64,000 nt of DNA. Origin: Toxorhynchites rutilus septentrionalis. Its lineage: Eukaryota; Arthropoda; Insecta; Diptera; Culicidae. Below the pieces are notes generated by a model. It made no database searches and was not told the origin of the DNA. It saw only the letters and a program-made list of their open reading frames with translations. Numbering within the stretch: position 1 is the stretch's first letter; each line of letters starts with the position of its first letter. The position numbers and the translations under genes are program-made. The stretch lies in NCBI RefSeq assembly GCF_029784135.1, contig NC_073744.1, positions 106,446,266 to 106,510,265 on the forward strand. Direction: 5' to 3'. This document shows positions 10,243 to 21,777 of the stretch, one piece after another.

Positions 10243-12245
10243 TAATTCTCGTAGGTGCTTTGATTCCAGTTTTTATTCTGTCTTGTATGATCATTAAAAA
10301 TTCTTCCTGTATTTGTTTATCTGTTTTTCCTTCAAAATTCACATAGATGCGTGTTCTGCCATCTTGTGTTGTATACGTAGCTTTTTCACCCTCAATATAC
10401 ACGATTTGTAATTTGTAGACATTAATAGGAGCAGTAGAACTTGGAAAAAAATATTCGTCTGAGTCTTCTGCGCTATGAGCAGTCATTGTATTAACAGAAA
10501 CTCTACTCAATGCATCTGCGACTTTGTTAGTATTGCCTGGTTTGTATTTTATTTCTATCTTATATGTTTCAATTGTCGATTTCCATCTTCTTAACTTACT
10601 GTTATCATTATTTTGTGATATTGTATAAGTTAATGGTTGATGGTCAGTGAAAACAATTATTTTTTGACCATAAATATAATTCCTCAAATTTTTCAAACTC
10701 CATTTTATTGCTAATAACTCCTTCTCTATTGTGGAATAATTTTGTTCACTAGAGCTCAATGTTCTACTGATAAATGTTATGGGCTTTTCGCCTTGCTCTG
10801 TTTTTTGTGAAAGTACAGCGCCTATAGCAATGTTGCTCGCGTCTGTCGTTAATAGGAATTCTTTCGTATAGTCTGGATATTCTAATGTAGCGTCGTTAGA
10901 GATAGCGTTTTTAATTGTTTCGATAGCTTGTCTAGCTTCATGGGTGAGATCTATTCTTGTGTTATTATCTCTTCTGTTGTCAATACCTTTCAAGTAATTG
11001 GTTAGTGGTTTGCAAATATGTGCATATCTGTGGATGAATTTTCTGTAATATCCACTAAATCCTAAAAATGCTCTGAGTTCCTTAATTGTCTTTGGTTCGG
11101 GATACTCATTTAATGCTTGTAGTTTCTTTGGGTCCGGTCTAATTCCGTCAGTAGAAATAATGTGTCCTAGGAAATTTACTTCTTTCTGTAAAAATTGAGA
11201 TTTGTCAATTTGAATAGTAACTTTGTGCTCAACCAAAGTTTGGAATATTTTACGTATATTTTGTATATGTTCCTCCAATGTTTTTCCATATATGATGATA
11301 TCGTCAATATATGCAAAGCATATTCTATTCAGATGTTCGCCCAATATTTGGTTGTTTGCGTGTTGAAAGATCGCCGGCGCATTCTTCAAGCCGAACGGCA
11401 ATCTTAAAAATTCGTATTTCTCAGTTCCTGTGCTAAATGCTGTTTTTTCAATATCTCTTGTATCTAGTTTAATTTGATGAAACCCATTTTTTAGATCAAT
11501 AACTGTAAAATATTTTTGTCCTTTCATTTATATCTGGCATTGGAAATTTATATTCGATTGTATTATCGTTTAACTTTCGATAGTCGATGACCATTCTATA
11601 TTTTTGAATCTGACTGGTATCGATCTTCTTAGGAACGATCCATAACGGGGAATTATATGGTGATTGAGATTTTCTAATGATTCCTTTGTCTAATAGTTCT
11701 TGAATTTGTTCTTTAGCTTCGTTTCTCATATTGTGTGGTGGATTATAAGGTCTCGTATAGATAGTAAAATCGTCCTTAGTTCGAATTTTTGCTGGAATGG
11801 TTTTCATAGTTTCATTATTATCTTGAAATAATTTGAAATTTTCGCTAATTACTTCTTGCAGTTTATACTTCTCTTCCTCATTTAAATGGGAAATTTGGAT
11901 CATATGTATTGCATCAGAGTCATTTTCGTCGTATTTGAGGAATAATTTTGTTTTGGGGAGTATAATAGTGTTATTAACGGTGTTAATAATTGCACCAATT
12001 CTTTGTAAGGTTTGAATTCCTATAATCCCGTCATATTTAGTTAAAAGTGGAAGTATATAATTTTTTTGATTCTCGTTAACAGAAGGTATAATATTTAAAT
12101 TTGCAAATTCATTTATAACATTTACACCATTTATGGATTCAACATGAAATCTATTTCGTAGTAGAAATGTTTTATCAACAATTCCTGGTTTGATAAAATT
12201 ATATTTTGATCCTGTATCAATTAGAAATTTTCTTGTTTTTATTTT
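10169..12245 (-). pseudogene. pol: Gypsy pol: protease, RT and RNase H (frameshifted)
   Basis: The protease region begins next to the gag stop, with a FLIDTGS active site near 12205. It is open to 11496, covering the RT fingers (PYNSPLWIVPKK, YRMVIDYRKLN). A frameshift near 11525 moves to the frame 11527-10169, with motif A around FTVIDLKNGFHQI, FGLKNAPAIFQ, the catalytic YIDD, the GFSGYYRKFI connection and an RNase H (TTDASNIAIGAVLSQ, TDHQPL, VADALSRV). The order and motifs are those of Ty3/gypsy pol. The protease frame is the same as the gag frame, separated only by one TGA at 12246-12248. Confidence 0.85.
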
Positions 12246-13301
12246 TCATTGAATTTCCAAATATGGAAGGCCTTTTTTATTTAGGGTAAATAGTTGACAT
12301 GAACTTGCCTCATTTCCGTGTTCCTCGCATTCTTCTATATTATTTATTAGCTGGTTTCTGTTTTCATAATTCACATGTCGTGATCGTGTTGAACGATCGA
12401 TTTCCATCGGCTCCCCTCTCGGATTATTTCTTAGCTCTCGATCACGCTGAAGTTGTTGCTGGAACTGTTGGTTCTCATGTTGCTGTTGTTGGAATGGTTG
12501 GACTTCTCGTTGTTGTTGTAATTGTTGTAAATCTCGCAGTTGATGTGGTTGAAATTCTCGTTGTTCAAAACCTCGTTGTTGTCTTTGAAATGGTTGAAAT
12601 TCTCGTTGTTCAAAACCTCGTTGTCTTTGAAATGGTTGAAATTCTCGTAGCTCAAAACTGTGTTGTTGTCTTTGAAACGGTTGGAAATCTCGTTGGTGTT
12701 GTCGTTGTTGGTATAAAGTACCTTGTTGTTGATACTGAAATCTTTGATCTTGTCTTTGTTGTTGAAAATTGTTATTCGGTTGGTTGGATGATCTTCTTTG
12801 ATAATTTCTTGCTGGTACTTGTGGAACGTTCGTAATTTCGTTCTTCAATCTTGTGTTAGCTTCCATTGTAATTACATGATGATATGCTTCTTCAAGTGTC
12901 TTTGGGTCATACCATTAATCCATTTATGCCATTTAATCCACGAAGATATGCCGATACAGCTTGCATTTTGTATTGTTCAATTAATGGCTTTGCATTTTGA
13001 TTGCCGTATTTCAGAATTGTAGAAGATATAAGTTGGTTTAGTCGAGTCGTAATGTATTCATAAAATTTGTGATTACTTTTTCCATGTTGCTCCGCTGTAA
13101 TAATCTCATATAATAAATGCTCAATTTTCTTTTATTCACCGAACGCCTCAATAAGTAACTTCTCCATTAGTGAGAAATTTGCTTCGTAATTATTTTTTGC
13201 AAGCACTTCCTGTGCAGGTCCAATAATTTTGGATTCTAGTCCAAGCAGAAATGTGTAATAATGACCCTGTTTTTGTTGAGTATCCGAATCCGTTGCAAAA
13301 A
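12246..13301 (-). pseudogene. gag: Gypsy gag, middle and C-terminal parts
   Basis: The C-terminal part (12246-12866) is very rich in Gln, Arg and Phe, with FQPFQRQ-type repeats. It ends in LPYLEIQ directly before the TGA and the in-frame protease. No CCHC knuckle is seen. Further upstream, 13132-13296 in another frame carries a capsid-like helical stretch (YYTFLLGLESKIIG...). The two parts are out of frame. Upstream of 13302 the gene is interrupted by the H2A module, and the N-terminus is found again at 15072-15257. Confidence 0.7.
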
Positions 13302-13477
13302 AAAAGACGGGTGGGTAATGTCGGGGACATAACCGGAGTGACGTAGGACTATACAAAGGGGACAGCTTTTGTTAAATATATATTTTAAATATATTGTTTT
13401 ATTTTCTTCTCCTACGTGAATACCTACCTATCTACCTGAAAAATGGATTAGTGTACTGTTTACTCTTTATGAATATG

Positions 13478-13494
13478 TTGATGGTTCTGAAAAG
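13478..13494 (-). promoter_or_regulatory. Histone-type 3' stem-loop (module M1, first unit)
   Basis: On the minus strand this reads GGTTCTTTTCAGAACC, a perfect 6-bp stem with a UUUC loop matching the metazoan histone mRNA 3' signal bound by SLBP. No H2A body follows upstream in this copy, because the first H2A unit was deleted. Coordinates are good to a base or two. Confidence 0.75.
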
Positions 13495-14075
13495 AACCTT
13501 TGGTGTTGTGTTTTTGTTATCACTCGATATTCCCATCTTGTTCGGTTAAACCTTCCTGTTTAGCTATTGCGTTTGCCACTCGCCACAGCTTTCACAGTTG
13601 GAAAATTTCTTCCCATCCAGCTTTGTGACATATTGTACAGTAAATTACATTCAATGCGACGTGCCGAAGCGCCACTCAGTGTCGCATTGGAGGCGATTTT
13701 AACCTGTAATTGAACATTTGCGATGACAGTGGTACAGTGTCGACTTTCAATGTGGGGTCATAATTTGGATCTCTATGTTTACAAAAATGTCCAACTAAAT
13801 AAGTCGCATTACATGTCCGTCCAATTAGCTAAATGTCGAACTAATTGTAAATTACTGTACTTTCAATCTGGAAACAATTTAAGAATTGGTGAAAATTGAA
13901 TAATCAGGAAATTCCCCAACTATCAATTAGCTCAGAACAACTGCCAAATTCACATACTCATCATATCCTGGCAAACAAATTATGAAAAAATCAATTTGTG
14001 TTTTATTATTATTTTGGATATTGTTTTAGAAAGCATTGAACTGTATTTCCTAAACTCTTTTTTGGAAGGTTTAAT

Positions 14076-14091
14076 GGCCCTGAAAAGCGCC
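14076..14091 (-). promoter_or_regulatory. Degenerate histone-type 3' stem-loop (M1)
   Basis: The minus strand reads GGCGCTTTTCAGGGCC: a histone 3' stem-loop with one mismatched stem pair. It lies about 220 bases downstream of the H2A relic at 14300-14516. The same mismatch recurs in three other copies, so it predates the spread of the family. Confidence 0.7.
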
Positions 14092-14299
14092 TTGTTTTAT
14101 GGAATGGTTCCAATTTAGAAAACTTAGTACTCGTGGTTTTGAAAAAAACCATTTCGAACGCCCTCTTTACCGCCTTGTTCTGGATTTGCCACCAAAGCAG
14201 TTTGTACGAAGAACAAACGTTTTTCTTCTGCTACCTGCTGCCGTATTGCGATTGCGTTTGCGTCCGCCTGTTGTTGTCTTGATGCCCACCGAACCAAAG

Positions 14300-14516
14300 C
14301 GCAAGCAGTTTTGCCAGCCAACTCGATCACTTCGGCAGCCGGCGAAGAACTCTATAACGGCGGCTAGGTGGACTGGTGCACTGGTAATAACGCGCTCGGC
14401 CTAGCTACCCTTGCGGAGTAATTGGCGAATACACCTACGGGAAACTGCAGTCCAAAATGGTTCGAGCGGAATTTTGCCTTTCCCTTCACTTTTCCTCCTT
14501 TACCATGTCCAGACAT
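14300..14516 (-). pseudogene. Histone H2A pseudogene (relic a)
   Basis: From the ATG at 14516 the minus strand reads an H2A N-tail, [15 protein letters not shown], then RSN and a recognisable LQFPVG. The LLRKG and AER positions follow as fragments with a stop and frame slips. After a gap comes EVIELAGKTA, equivalent to the H2A EVLELAGNAA helix. The docking domain and C-terminal tail are not recognisable. Upstream (14620-14790) lie an AT-rich TATA-like element and a CCAAT box (GACCAATCAAA on the plus strand). Real insect H2A is about 124 residues; this copy cannot encode a histone. Confidence 0.8.
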
Positions 14517-15071
14517 GGCTGCTTGGGTTGGTTTGTTGATGTGTTGTGATGCGAACCGATGTGGTGTACGGTTTGAATGAGAATGATCGTTTCGGCAGCG
14601 GAGCGGGGATTTTTAAGCTGACTGGTTGGCTCGAGAATTACGCATGTGTGAGACTGCGACCAATGTTTCGTTCATTTTTTTTCTTTTTCCTTTCCAATCG
14701 TGCTTCATTGTATTTCGCTGCTGCTCTGGTTGCCCGTTTTGGTCGGTACGATTTGAGGAGCACAAAATGGACCAATCAAAAATGGGCTCATAATGCATTT
14801 GGACAATGCTTGATATTTCACAATTATTCAATTATTTATCTCAAGAAAAATGAAATGTTATTCGTTATGATAGATGCGTAGATATATTTCCTATCAATTG
14901 ATGCAAAAACCTTTGCGATCTATTGAGAAATGCTCGAGTTATAAGCGTTCCAAATCTTGCATTTTTTCCTACTTGTTCAGTGCCTAGATTTTCATTTCAC
15001 CCCCTATATCTTCGCTTTATTCAGCCAATGGTTAAGGAGATTCGGGTTTCCATCGTAGTCGTTTATAGTTT

Positions 15072-15257
15072 TTAGAAGAGCCAACGTGGATCCTCGTGCG
15101 ACACCTGAGCAATGTGCCCCGTCGTGGGGTTTCTAATTTCGAATGGCGCGAAATTAGCTTCCGGCGTTGGGTTAACTTGGTTATTTAGTTGTGTCACTTG
15201 TTGTGCTAGGACACTGATTGCTGCGTTCAAACTTTCAAGTGATGGTGGTGTCGACAT
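15072..15257 (-). pseudogene. gag: Gypsy gag N-terminus (separated by module M1)
   Basis: Sixty-one codons from the ATG at 15257 include a Leu/Gln-rich helical stretch (SVLAQQVTQLNNQV) and HEDPRWLF at the end. The position, about 180 bp inside the primer-binding site and LTR, is that of a gag start. Reading stops where the H2A module begins, and gag-like sequence resumes on the far side near 13296. Confidence 0.6.
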
Positions 15258-15437
15258 TTTTTTTCTTTTTGAACTTACTTGTTCCTCTCAGAGTGATGTC
15301 GTTGTCGCTTTCGCTGGCTTGCTACTAACGAGACCTTCACCCGGCTTCCGATTGGGATTAGAACAATGCAGTATTTTTTTAATTGCACTGTATCTGGATT
15401 GCAGTACCTCCAGATTGCACTTAAATTTTCACACTTT

Positions 15438-15452
15438 CACTTTCGGGCGCCA
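15438..15452 (-). other. Primer-binding site of gypsy element
   Basis: The minus strand reads TGGCGCCCGAAAGTG immediately after the LTR end, the usual TGGCGCC-type tRNA primer site for gypsy elements. I do not assign the tRNA. Confidence 0.7.
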
Positions 15453-15815
15453 ATTATCTAGTATTCAAACCAGACTTCATGAGTGACCGTTTTCAACTGA
15501 TTTTATTGTTCAATTTATTTCTTCGCGCACCCATGGTTAGCGATCGTTGCTTATCTTAGTAAGCTAAACAAAAGATAGCATGCTAACGCGGATTCCGCAT
15601 TTGTTATTGTTACAGATCGTATTTCGATCTCGGTCTGACCGTTCTATTGCGGATGTTTGTAATGCTTTTATGTTAGCTACCGTAGGGTGGCGTTATATTG
15701 ATATTCGGTACATTATAATTTGTGAATACAAATCTAAAGACGTATGTGTGTGATATACAGTGTAGGGATTCATATGTATGTGTAATCTATAGGTGTGTGT
15801 GTGTGTGTTCTAACT
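15453..15815 (-). repeat. 5' LTR of gypsy element
   Basis: The LTR is about 363 bp, starting AGTTAG on the minus strand at 15815 and ending ...AAT before the primer-binding site at 15452. Its first 66 bases are repeated at 8480-8548. It contains a CA/GT microsatellite. The right neighbour is a satellite unit (15816 on), so this is the true outer edge. Confidence 0.75.
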
Positions 15816-18100
15816 TATTAACCACTGGTGGGCTTCCAGTATCGAGAAAATGTGGAAATATCTAATCGTTACTGAAAATAATCTGCCAGTTCCTCTGGGA
15901 ATTTAAAAATACATTCATGTGAAAGAGTTTATTTGAATGTTTTCTATCCATGTAACACTGTGACCAAATATGTTTCAATCAAGTGCTATTAACAGATGGT
16001 TATCGAGTTAGCATTAACCACTGGTTGGCTTCCAGTATCGAGGAAAATGTGGTTTGCGTTTGTGAAAGAGTTTATTTTAATGTTTACTAACCATATAACA
16101 CAGCGATCAAATACATTTGATTTTGTAATATTTCAACCAAGTGTAATTAGCAGGAAAGCTTCTGAAGATTATCCTTCCCCATCAGTAGGATATTTCCGTA
16201 TCCAATATTGTATGCGTACGCAATCGATTATTGCTCAGTCGCCGAAAGTTTAGAGCTCAGAGAGTTCATTCCCCTCTAGTTTGCCTTCCAAATTGCCATC
16301 GTAAACCACACCTTCTCTCGATTCAATCACACACAAAAAGCATACTTAAGCGATATTCTGGTGGTGAGACACATTCATTTTTCGTGAGGACATCGACAAG
16401 ACAACATCGTTGCCTAACGTGCTGGAGGAGGTGGACGGCGAAGGATCGACACATACACGCGCAGAATTCTTTCCGTTTGGATGCCATTCAGCATCGAGAA
16501 AGTTCCGGAAAGATCTAATCACTGCTGAAAAATAATCTGCCAGTTCCTCTGGGAATTTAAAAATACATTCATGTGAAAGAGTTTATTTGAATGTTTTCTA
16601 TCAACGTAACATTGAGAACCAAATATGTTTCAATCAAGTGCTATTAACAGAAGGTTATCGAGTTAGCAGTAACCACTGGTGGGCTTCCAGTATCGAGGAA
16701 AATGTGGAAATATCTAATCGTTACTGAAAATAATCTGCCAGTTCCCCTGGGAATTTAAAAATACATTCATGTGAAAGAGTTTATTTGAATGTTTTCTATC
16801 CATGTAACACTGTGACCAAATATGTTTCAATCAAGTGCTATTAACAGATGGTTATCGAGTTAGCATTAACCACTGGTGGGCTTCCAGTATCGAGGAAAAT
16901 GTGGAAATATCTAATCGTTACTGAAAATAATCTGCCAGTTCATCTGGGAATTTAAAAATACATTCATGTGAAAGAGTTTATTTGAATGTTTTCTATCCAT
17001 CTAACACTGTGACCAAATATGTTTCAATCAAGTGCTATTAACAGATGGTTATCGAATTAGCATTAACCACTGGTGGGCTTCCAGTATCGAGGAAAATGTG
17101 GAAATATCTAATCGTTACTGAAAATAGTCTGCCAGTTCCTCTGGGAATTTAAAAATATATTCATGTGAAAGAGTTTATTTGAATGGTTTCTATCCATGTA
17201 ACACTGTGACCAAATATGTTTCAATCAAGTGCTATTAACAGGTGGTTATCGAATTAGTATTAACCACTGGTGGGCTTCCAGTATCGAGAAAATGTGGAAA
17301 TATCTAATCGTTACTGAAAATAATCTGCCAGTTCCTCTGGGAATTTAAAAATACATTCATGTGAAAGAGTTTATTTGAATGTTTTCTATCCATGTAACAC
17401 TGTGACCAAATATGTTTCAATCAAGTGCTATTAACAGATGGTTATCGAATTAGCATTAACCACTGGTGGGCTTCCAGTATCGAGGAAAATGTGGAAATAT
17501 CTAATCGTTACTGAAAATAATCTGCCAGTTCCTCTGGGAATTTAAAAATATATTCATGTGAAAGAGTTTATTTGAATGGTTTCTATCCATGTAACACATT
17601 TTCCTCGATAATATATCAACCACCAATATGACCAAATATGTTTCAATCAAGTGCTATTAACAGATGGTTATCGAGTTAGCATTAACCACTGGTGGGCTTC
17701 CAGTATCGAGGAAAATGTGGAAATATCTAATCGTTACTGAAAATAATCTGCCAGTTCATCTGGGAATTTAAAAATACATTCATGTGAAAGAGTTTATTTT
17801 AATGTTTTCTAACCATATAACACAGCGATCAAATACATTTGATTTTGTAATTTTTCAACCAAATGTAATTAGCAGGAAAGCTTCTGAAGATTATTCTTCC
17901 CCATCTGTAGGATATTTCCGTAGCCAATGTTGTATGCGTACGCAATCGATTATTGCTCAGTCGCCGAAAGTTTAGAGCTCAGAGAGTTCATTCCCCTCTA
18001 GTTTGCCTTCCAAATTACCATCGTAAACCACACCTTCTCTCGATTCAATCACACACGAAAAGCATACTTAAGCGATATTCTGGTGGTGAGACACATTCAT
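15816..18100 (+). repeat. Satellite-like tandem array, ~197 bp unit (first block)
   Basis: Units begin AACCACTGGTGGGCTTCCAG and recur at about 15820, 16016, 16671, 16868, 17065, 17262, 17458 and 17684: a period of 196-197 bp, with one 226 bp unit carrying a ~30 bp insert. Units differ by a few percent. Two places (about 16070-16520 and 17790-18100) switch to a longer variant ending in a shared ~300 bp segment containing AGCTCAGAGAGTTCATTC and GTGAGACACATTCAT. This gives a higher-order structure. The array resumes at 23406. Confidence 0.85.
18088..18100 (+). repeat. Target-site duplication, left copy (I-clade LINE)
   Basis: GAGACACATTCAT here is repeated at 23393-23405. The uninterrupted sequence survives in a sister satellite unit near 16368-16380, which shows the pre-insertion site. 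Confidence 0.9.
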
Positions 18101-18627
18101 ACTGATTTTAACCTCCGACCGAGAAGGTCGTTTTTTTCAGCAGCTCGGCGTTGTGGCGTTTTGGACAGCAGACTGGGACGTCTCCCGTTGGCGATTTGAG
18201 AAGGAGAATTATTTAAATTTTTACAGCGTGGAAGCAGAAGGCGAATAGGAGAAGGCATCAGCTCGTTTCGACCGTGGAAAGCGGGCGCTCACCGGCTAGC
18301 CGGAAAAAGCGCGCGCTTTCGTGGCGTCACTGACGCTACTGCCTCATAGTGCCTCTTTTAGTGTTTAGAATCAAATAATACATAGCGTGAATATACGCAA
18401 ACGAATTTCAACGGTGAAGTGATTGAACTGAAAGTGTATACGACTGAAAAATTTTAGTACGTTTTTTCCAAATTTTCGCGTTACAGTGAATCAGTTTCAG
18501 GCTATTTCGTTTTTCTCCATTGAGTGTGTTAAGCGTTTTCTCGCACATATCCGAATAGTGTTTTGTTAGGTTTGTGTAAACCGATACCATTCTGCCGGCT
18601 ATACCCAGGGTGTAGCTAGGCAATATC

Positions 18628-19171
18628 ATGGCGTCCAGTAGCTCCGGGCCTCCGGGAGGCCGGGCTACAAATTTTTATCAAGGAAAGCCGACTCAACGTA
18701 CCGCTCCAGAGAGGGCTGACCCTCTGAACGGTAATCTTCAAATTTTACTCTTGCGTGCTACAGGAAACCATGTGTTACCATCCAACCCATTTGTTGTGAG
18801 CAAAACCATCGCCAATTTCATGAAAGATTTTGATAAAAACAACGCCCGACCATCAAAGGACGATAAGAAGAGAACGCAGTACATCTTAACGGCCAGAGAC
18901 GAGGACACCATCGGTAAGCTCCTCTTAATAAATGAACTCATCGATAAAACACCTGTTGAAGTAATATATCATCCAACATTAAATCAACGCAAATGCGTTG
19001 TCACATGCCGGGAAGTGATTGATATTCCTGAATCAATAGTTCTCACTGAACTTGCCGACCAACAAGTGATCGATGTTAAGCGGATCACTAGGAAGGAAAA
19101 CAATATAGTTATCCCCACAGCTACCCTTATTCTGACCATTCGTGGGACAGTGATCCCAGAAGTAATTTTAT
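18628..19171 (+). pseudogene. I-clade LINE ORF1 fragment
   Basis: The ATG at 18628 opens a frame of about 181 codons of ORF1-type protein. It has a Ser/Gly-rich start, then a compact alpha/beta region resembling the RNA-binding part of LINE gag-like proteins. The usual C-terminal CCHC knuckles are missing because the frame continues into sequence belonging to ORF2 (junction near 19170). The start agrees with the end of a ~530 bp 5' UTR. It is deleted and non-functional as an ORF1. Confidence 0.65.
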
Positions 19172-21641
19172 TTGGATTCCTTCGCATCGGAACTCGGAAT
19201 TTTTACCCGAACCCACAATTTTCTCCCCGTTAACACCGCTCTACAAGCAGTGGCAATACGCATAAACCTTCCGTTTCCAATCACAGTAGCCAGCATATAC
19301 ATTTCTCCTACGTCCGATGTGGCTCCTCTACGGGGTCAACTGGACCATCTTCTCAACCAACTTCCCTCCCCAGTTCTCCTTATGGGTGATTTCAATGCTC
19401 ACTCGTATGCCTGGGGATGCTCATACCTCAATCGAAGAGGGTCCATTTTAGAGGATTTTCTCTCCGATAATACTCTCACTCTTCTGAACAACGGCCAACA
19501 CACCAGAATCAATTCTGCTTCTGGCTCTTCTTCGGCCATAGATCTCACCATCGCATCTCCTCAACTTTGTTCAAAGCTTTCATGGAACACCCACGATGAT
19601 TGCTGCAACAGCGATCATCTCCCAATATGTATTTCCCTTGTCCAACCTTCTCCAGAAGTTTCAACAAGGCCGAGATGGAAATTTGAATATGCAAACTGGG
19701 CTGGCTATCAATGTGACATTGAAAGCTGCCTCTCAACCAAACAAGATTGGACACCCGAAGACTTTTCCCAAGCCGTCCTTGAGGTTGAAATACGGCACAT
19801 TCCTATAACCAGCGGAAATCCTGGTAGAAAATGCGTCCCATGGTGGACACCTGAAGTAAATACAGCCATCAAAGACAGAAGAAAAGCCTTACGCAAGCTA
19901 AGAAAGGCCCACCCGGATAACCCATCTAAGCACACTCTGCTAGAGAAATTCCAAAGGGCTCGCAACAATGCTAGAGCTATTATTAAAACAGCCAAGCATA
20001 ACAGCTGGATTAAATTCGTCAACGATATTAATCCTAACACGTCGTCAAAGGAATTATGGAGCAAAATTGGCAGGCTTCATGGCAAAAAAAGAAACAATGA
20101 ATACAACCTTCTAATTAACGGTCATTATACAAATGATCGGAAAACTATAGCAGAGGCTTTCGGAGATTTCTTTGCCTCCACCTCATCCAACCAAAGCTTC
20201 GATACTACCTTCCAAACCCGCAAGGCATAATGCGAAAAAATCCCAATTGATTTTAACACCGATGCAAATTTTGACTTCAACAAAACTATTTCCCTCAAAG
20301 AACTAGAATGGGCCTTAAACAAAGCAACACGCGGCTCCACTGGACCAGATGACATCGACTACCCAATGCTGAAAAACCTACCCTATCTTGGGAAAAAAGC
20401 TCTTTTAAAACTTTACAACAATGTATGGAACAGTGGAATTTTCCCAAATTGCTGGAAAGAGGGCCTAATGGTCTCTCTGCCTAAACCAGACAAGAATAAT
20501 CACCTGCTGGACAACTTCCGTCCCATCACTCTTCTGAGTTGCGTCGGTAAAATCATGGAAAAAATTATCAACCGGCGCCTAACGACCTTTTTAGAGTCAA
20601 ACAAGCTGCTCGACCCTAGACAATTTGCCTTCCGCGCGGGTAAAGTACAGAAGTACAGAAGACTGCCTCGTAGCTCTCGAAAAAGTCCTAGACGACGCTG
20701 CTGAAAGTAATCTGCACGCAGATGTTGTATCACTCGATCTTAGCAAGGCCTTCGATCGAGCATGGAGGTACCCAGTTCTGAAAAATCTTTTCAACTGGGG
20801 GGTTCGTGGTAGATTAGGCTTCTTTATCAAAGGGTTCCTGGAAAACAGAACCTTTAAAACAATCATCAACAATCACAAGTCTTCATTGAAAATCCTTGAA
20901 AACGGGTTTCCCCAAGGTTCAGTCCTTTCTCCAACACTGTTCAATGTTGCCATGCAACCTATTTTTGAATTAATTCCCGACAGTATAAACATTTTTGTTT
21001 ATGCTGATGATATCACTCTTGTTTCTGTCAGTGGCTTTGGGTTAGCACAGAGAAAGAGACTTCAAAGTACAATTGATTCCATACAAAACTGGGCCCAAAA
21101 CATAGGATTCCAATTTTCGCCAGAAAAATCCCGATTCATTCACATTGGCAAAACACTCAAAAAGAAATCCGCCCTAAAGCTTAATCAAACCGAAATCCCT
21201 CAGAAGAGAACACTAAGAATACTGGGCGTAACCTTCGATACCAGGCTTAACTTTTTACATCATGCTCAATTAGTCAAAAAAACAGCGAACGGTAAAATGA
21301 ATATCCTGAAGTCTATTACAGGAAGTTTATCCTCTGGACACAGAGAAACATTGCTGAAAATTATCAATGTCTGGTTGATCCCCCAAATTCTCTACGGAGT
21401 AGGCATCTTCAGCCGTGGTGGGGACAGAGTACTCAACGCCATTGAACCCATCTACACCAAAGCAATAAAGCTAGCAACAGGAGCCTTCATCACGAGTCCC
21501 ACTTCTGCCGTCATGGCGGAAAGTGGGCATCTACCTTTCAAATACCTTGTGACAAGAATTATCACAGGTAAAACCATCCGACAACTTTCACTTCCTGACA
21601 ATGACCCCCATGTACCATTAGTAATTCGAGCTAAAAACTAG
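19172..21641 (+). pseudogene. I-clade LINE ORF2: APE endonuclease and reverse transcriptase
   Basis: The N-terminus of the endonuclease is deleted, but SIYISPTS, MGDFNAHSYAWG, the SSAIDLTIAS strand and the NSDHLPI active-site block are present (19290-19640). A stop at 20228-20230 interrupts the linker. The RT resumes in the same frame (GSTGPDDIDYPML, DNFRPITLLSC) and shifts near 20640. It continues with DVVSLDLSKAFDRAW, GFPQGSVLSPTLF and the catalytic YADD near 21000. A further stop is at 21639-21641. The domain order is normal for the clade; the copy is dead. Confidence 0.85.
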
Positions 21642-21777
21642 TTCAAAGACCTCACAAATCAGGATCTTCCCTATATATGCGCACTTTCAACTGCCACGGG
21701 AAGAAAATGGAACGTAAAACCGCCGAACGTAAATTGATCTTCTCAAGTCTGTCCGTGCGGGAGACCCTCCACCAAAA

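Larger units (their letters stand above)
13302..15025 (-). mobile_element. H2A-bearing repeat module M1, inserted in gypsy gag
   Basis: The module starts with AAAAAAGACGGGTGGGTAATG, as at 42584 and 51272. It continues through a perfect histone-type stem-loop (near 13478), a spacer shared by all modules and an H2A relic. Its end, CCCCCTATATCTTC, lacks the terminal palindrome seen in other copies. It lies between the gag N-terminus (15072-15257) and the rest of gag, so it entered after the retrotransposon formed. Compared with the module at 42584 it lacks the first H2A unit. No clear target duplication was found. Confidence 0.75.
8480..15815 (-). mobile_element. Gypsy-type (errantivirus-like) LTR retrotransposon, degenerate
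   Basis: A minus-strand element reads LTR (15453-15815), primer-binding site, gag, protease-RT-RNase H, an integrase tail, an env-like gene, a purine tract and a truncated 3' LTR (8480-8548). Gag is split by an H2A-bearing module at 13302-15025. Most of the integrase is deleted and several frames are broken. LTR ends of the AGTTA type and an env with a transmembrane segment fit the insect errantivirus group. The right flank is a 197 bp satellite unit, so it inserted into that array. The left flank is lost at the R1-clade junction. Confidence 0.8.

Noticed and set aside
12299..12835. Val-rich 178-codon open frame on the plus strand
   Set aside because: It is the antisense of the Gln-rich gag C-terminus; CAA/CAG repeats on one strand give GTT/TTG repeats on the other.
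14300..14516. Functional histone H2A gene
   Set aside because: All six H2A-like stretches have stops, frame slips or deletions and lack the docking domain, so they are pseudogenes.
15816..18100. CRISPR-like array
   Set aside because: Units are contiguous ~197 bp repeats without short repeats and unique spacers, in a eukaryotic repeat context.
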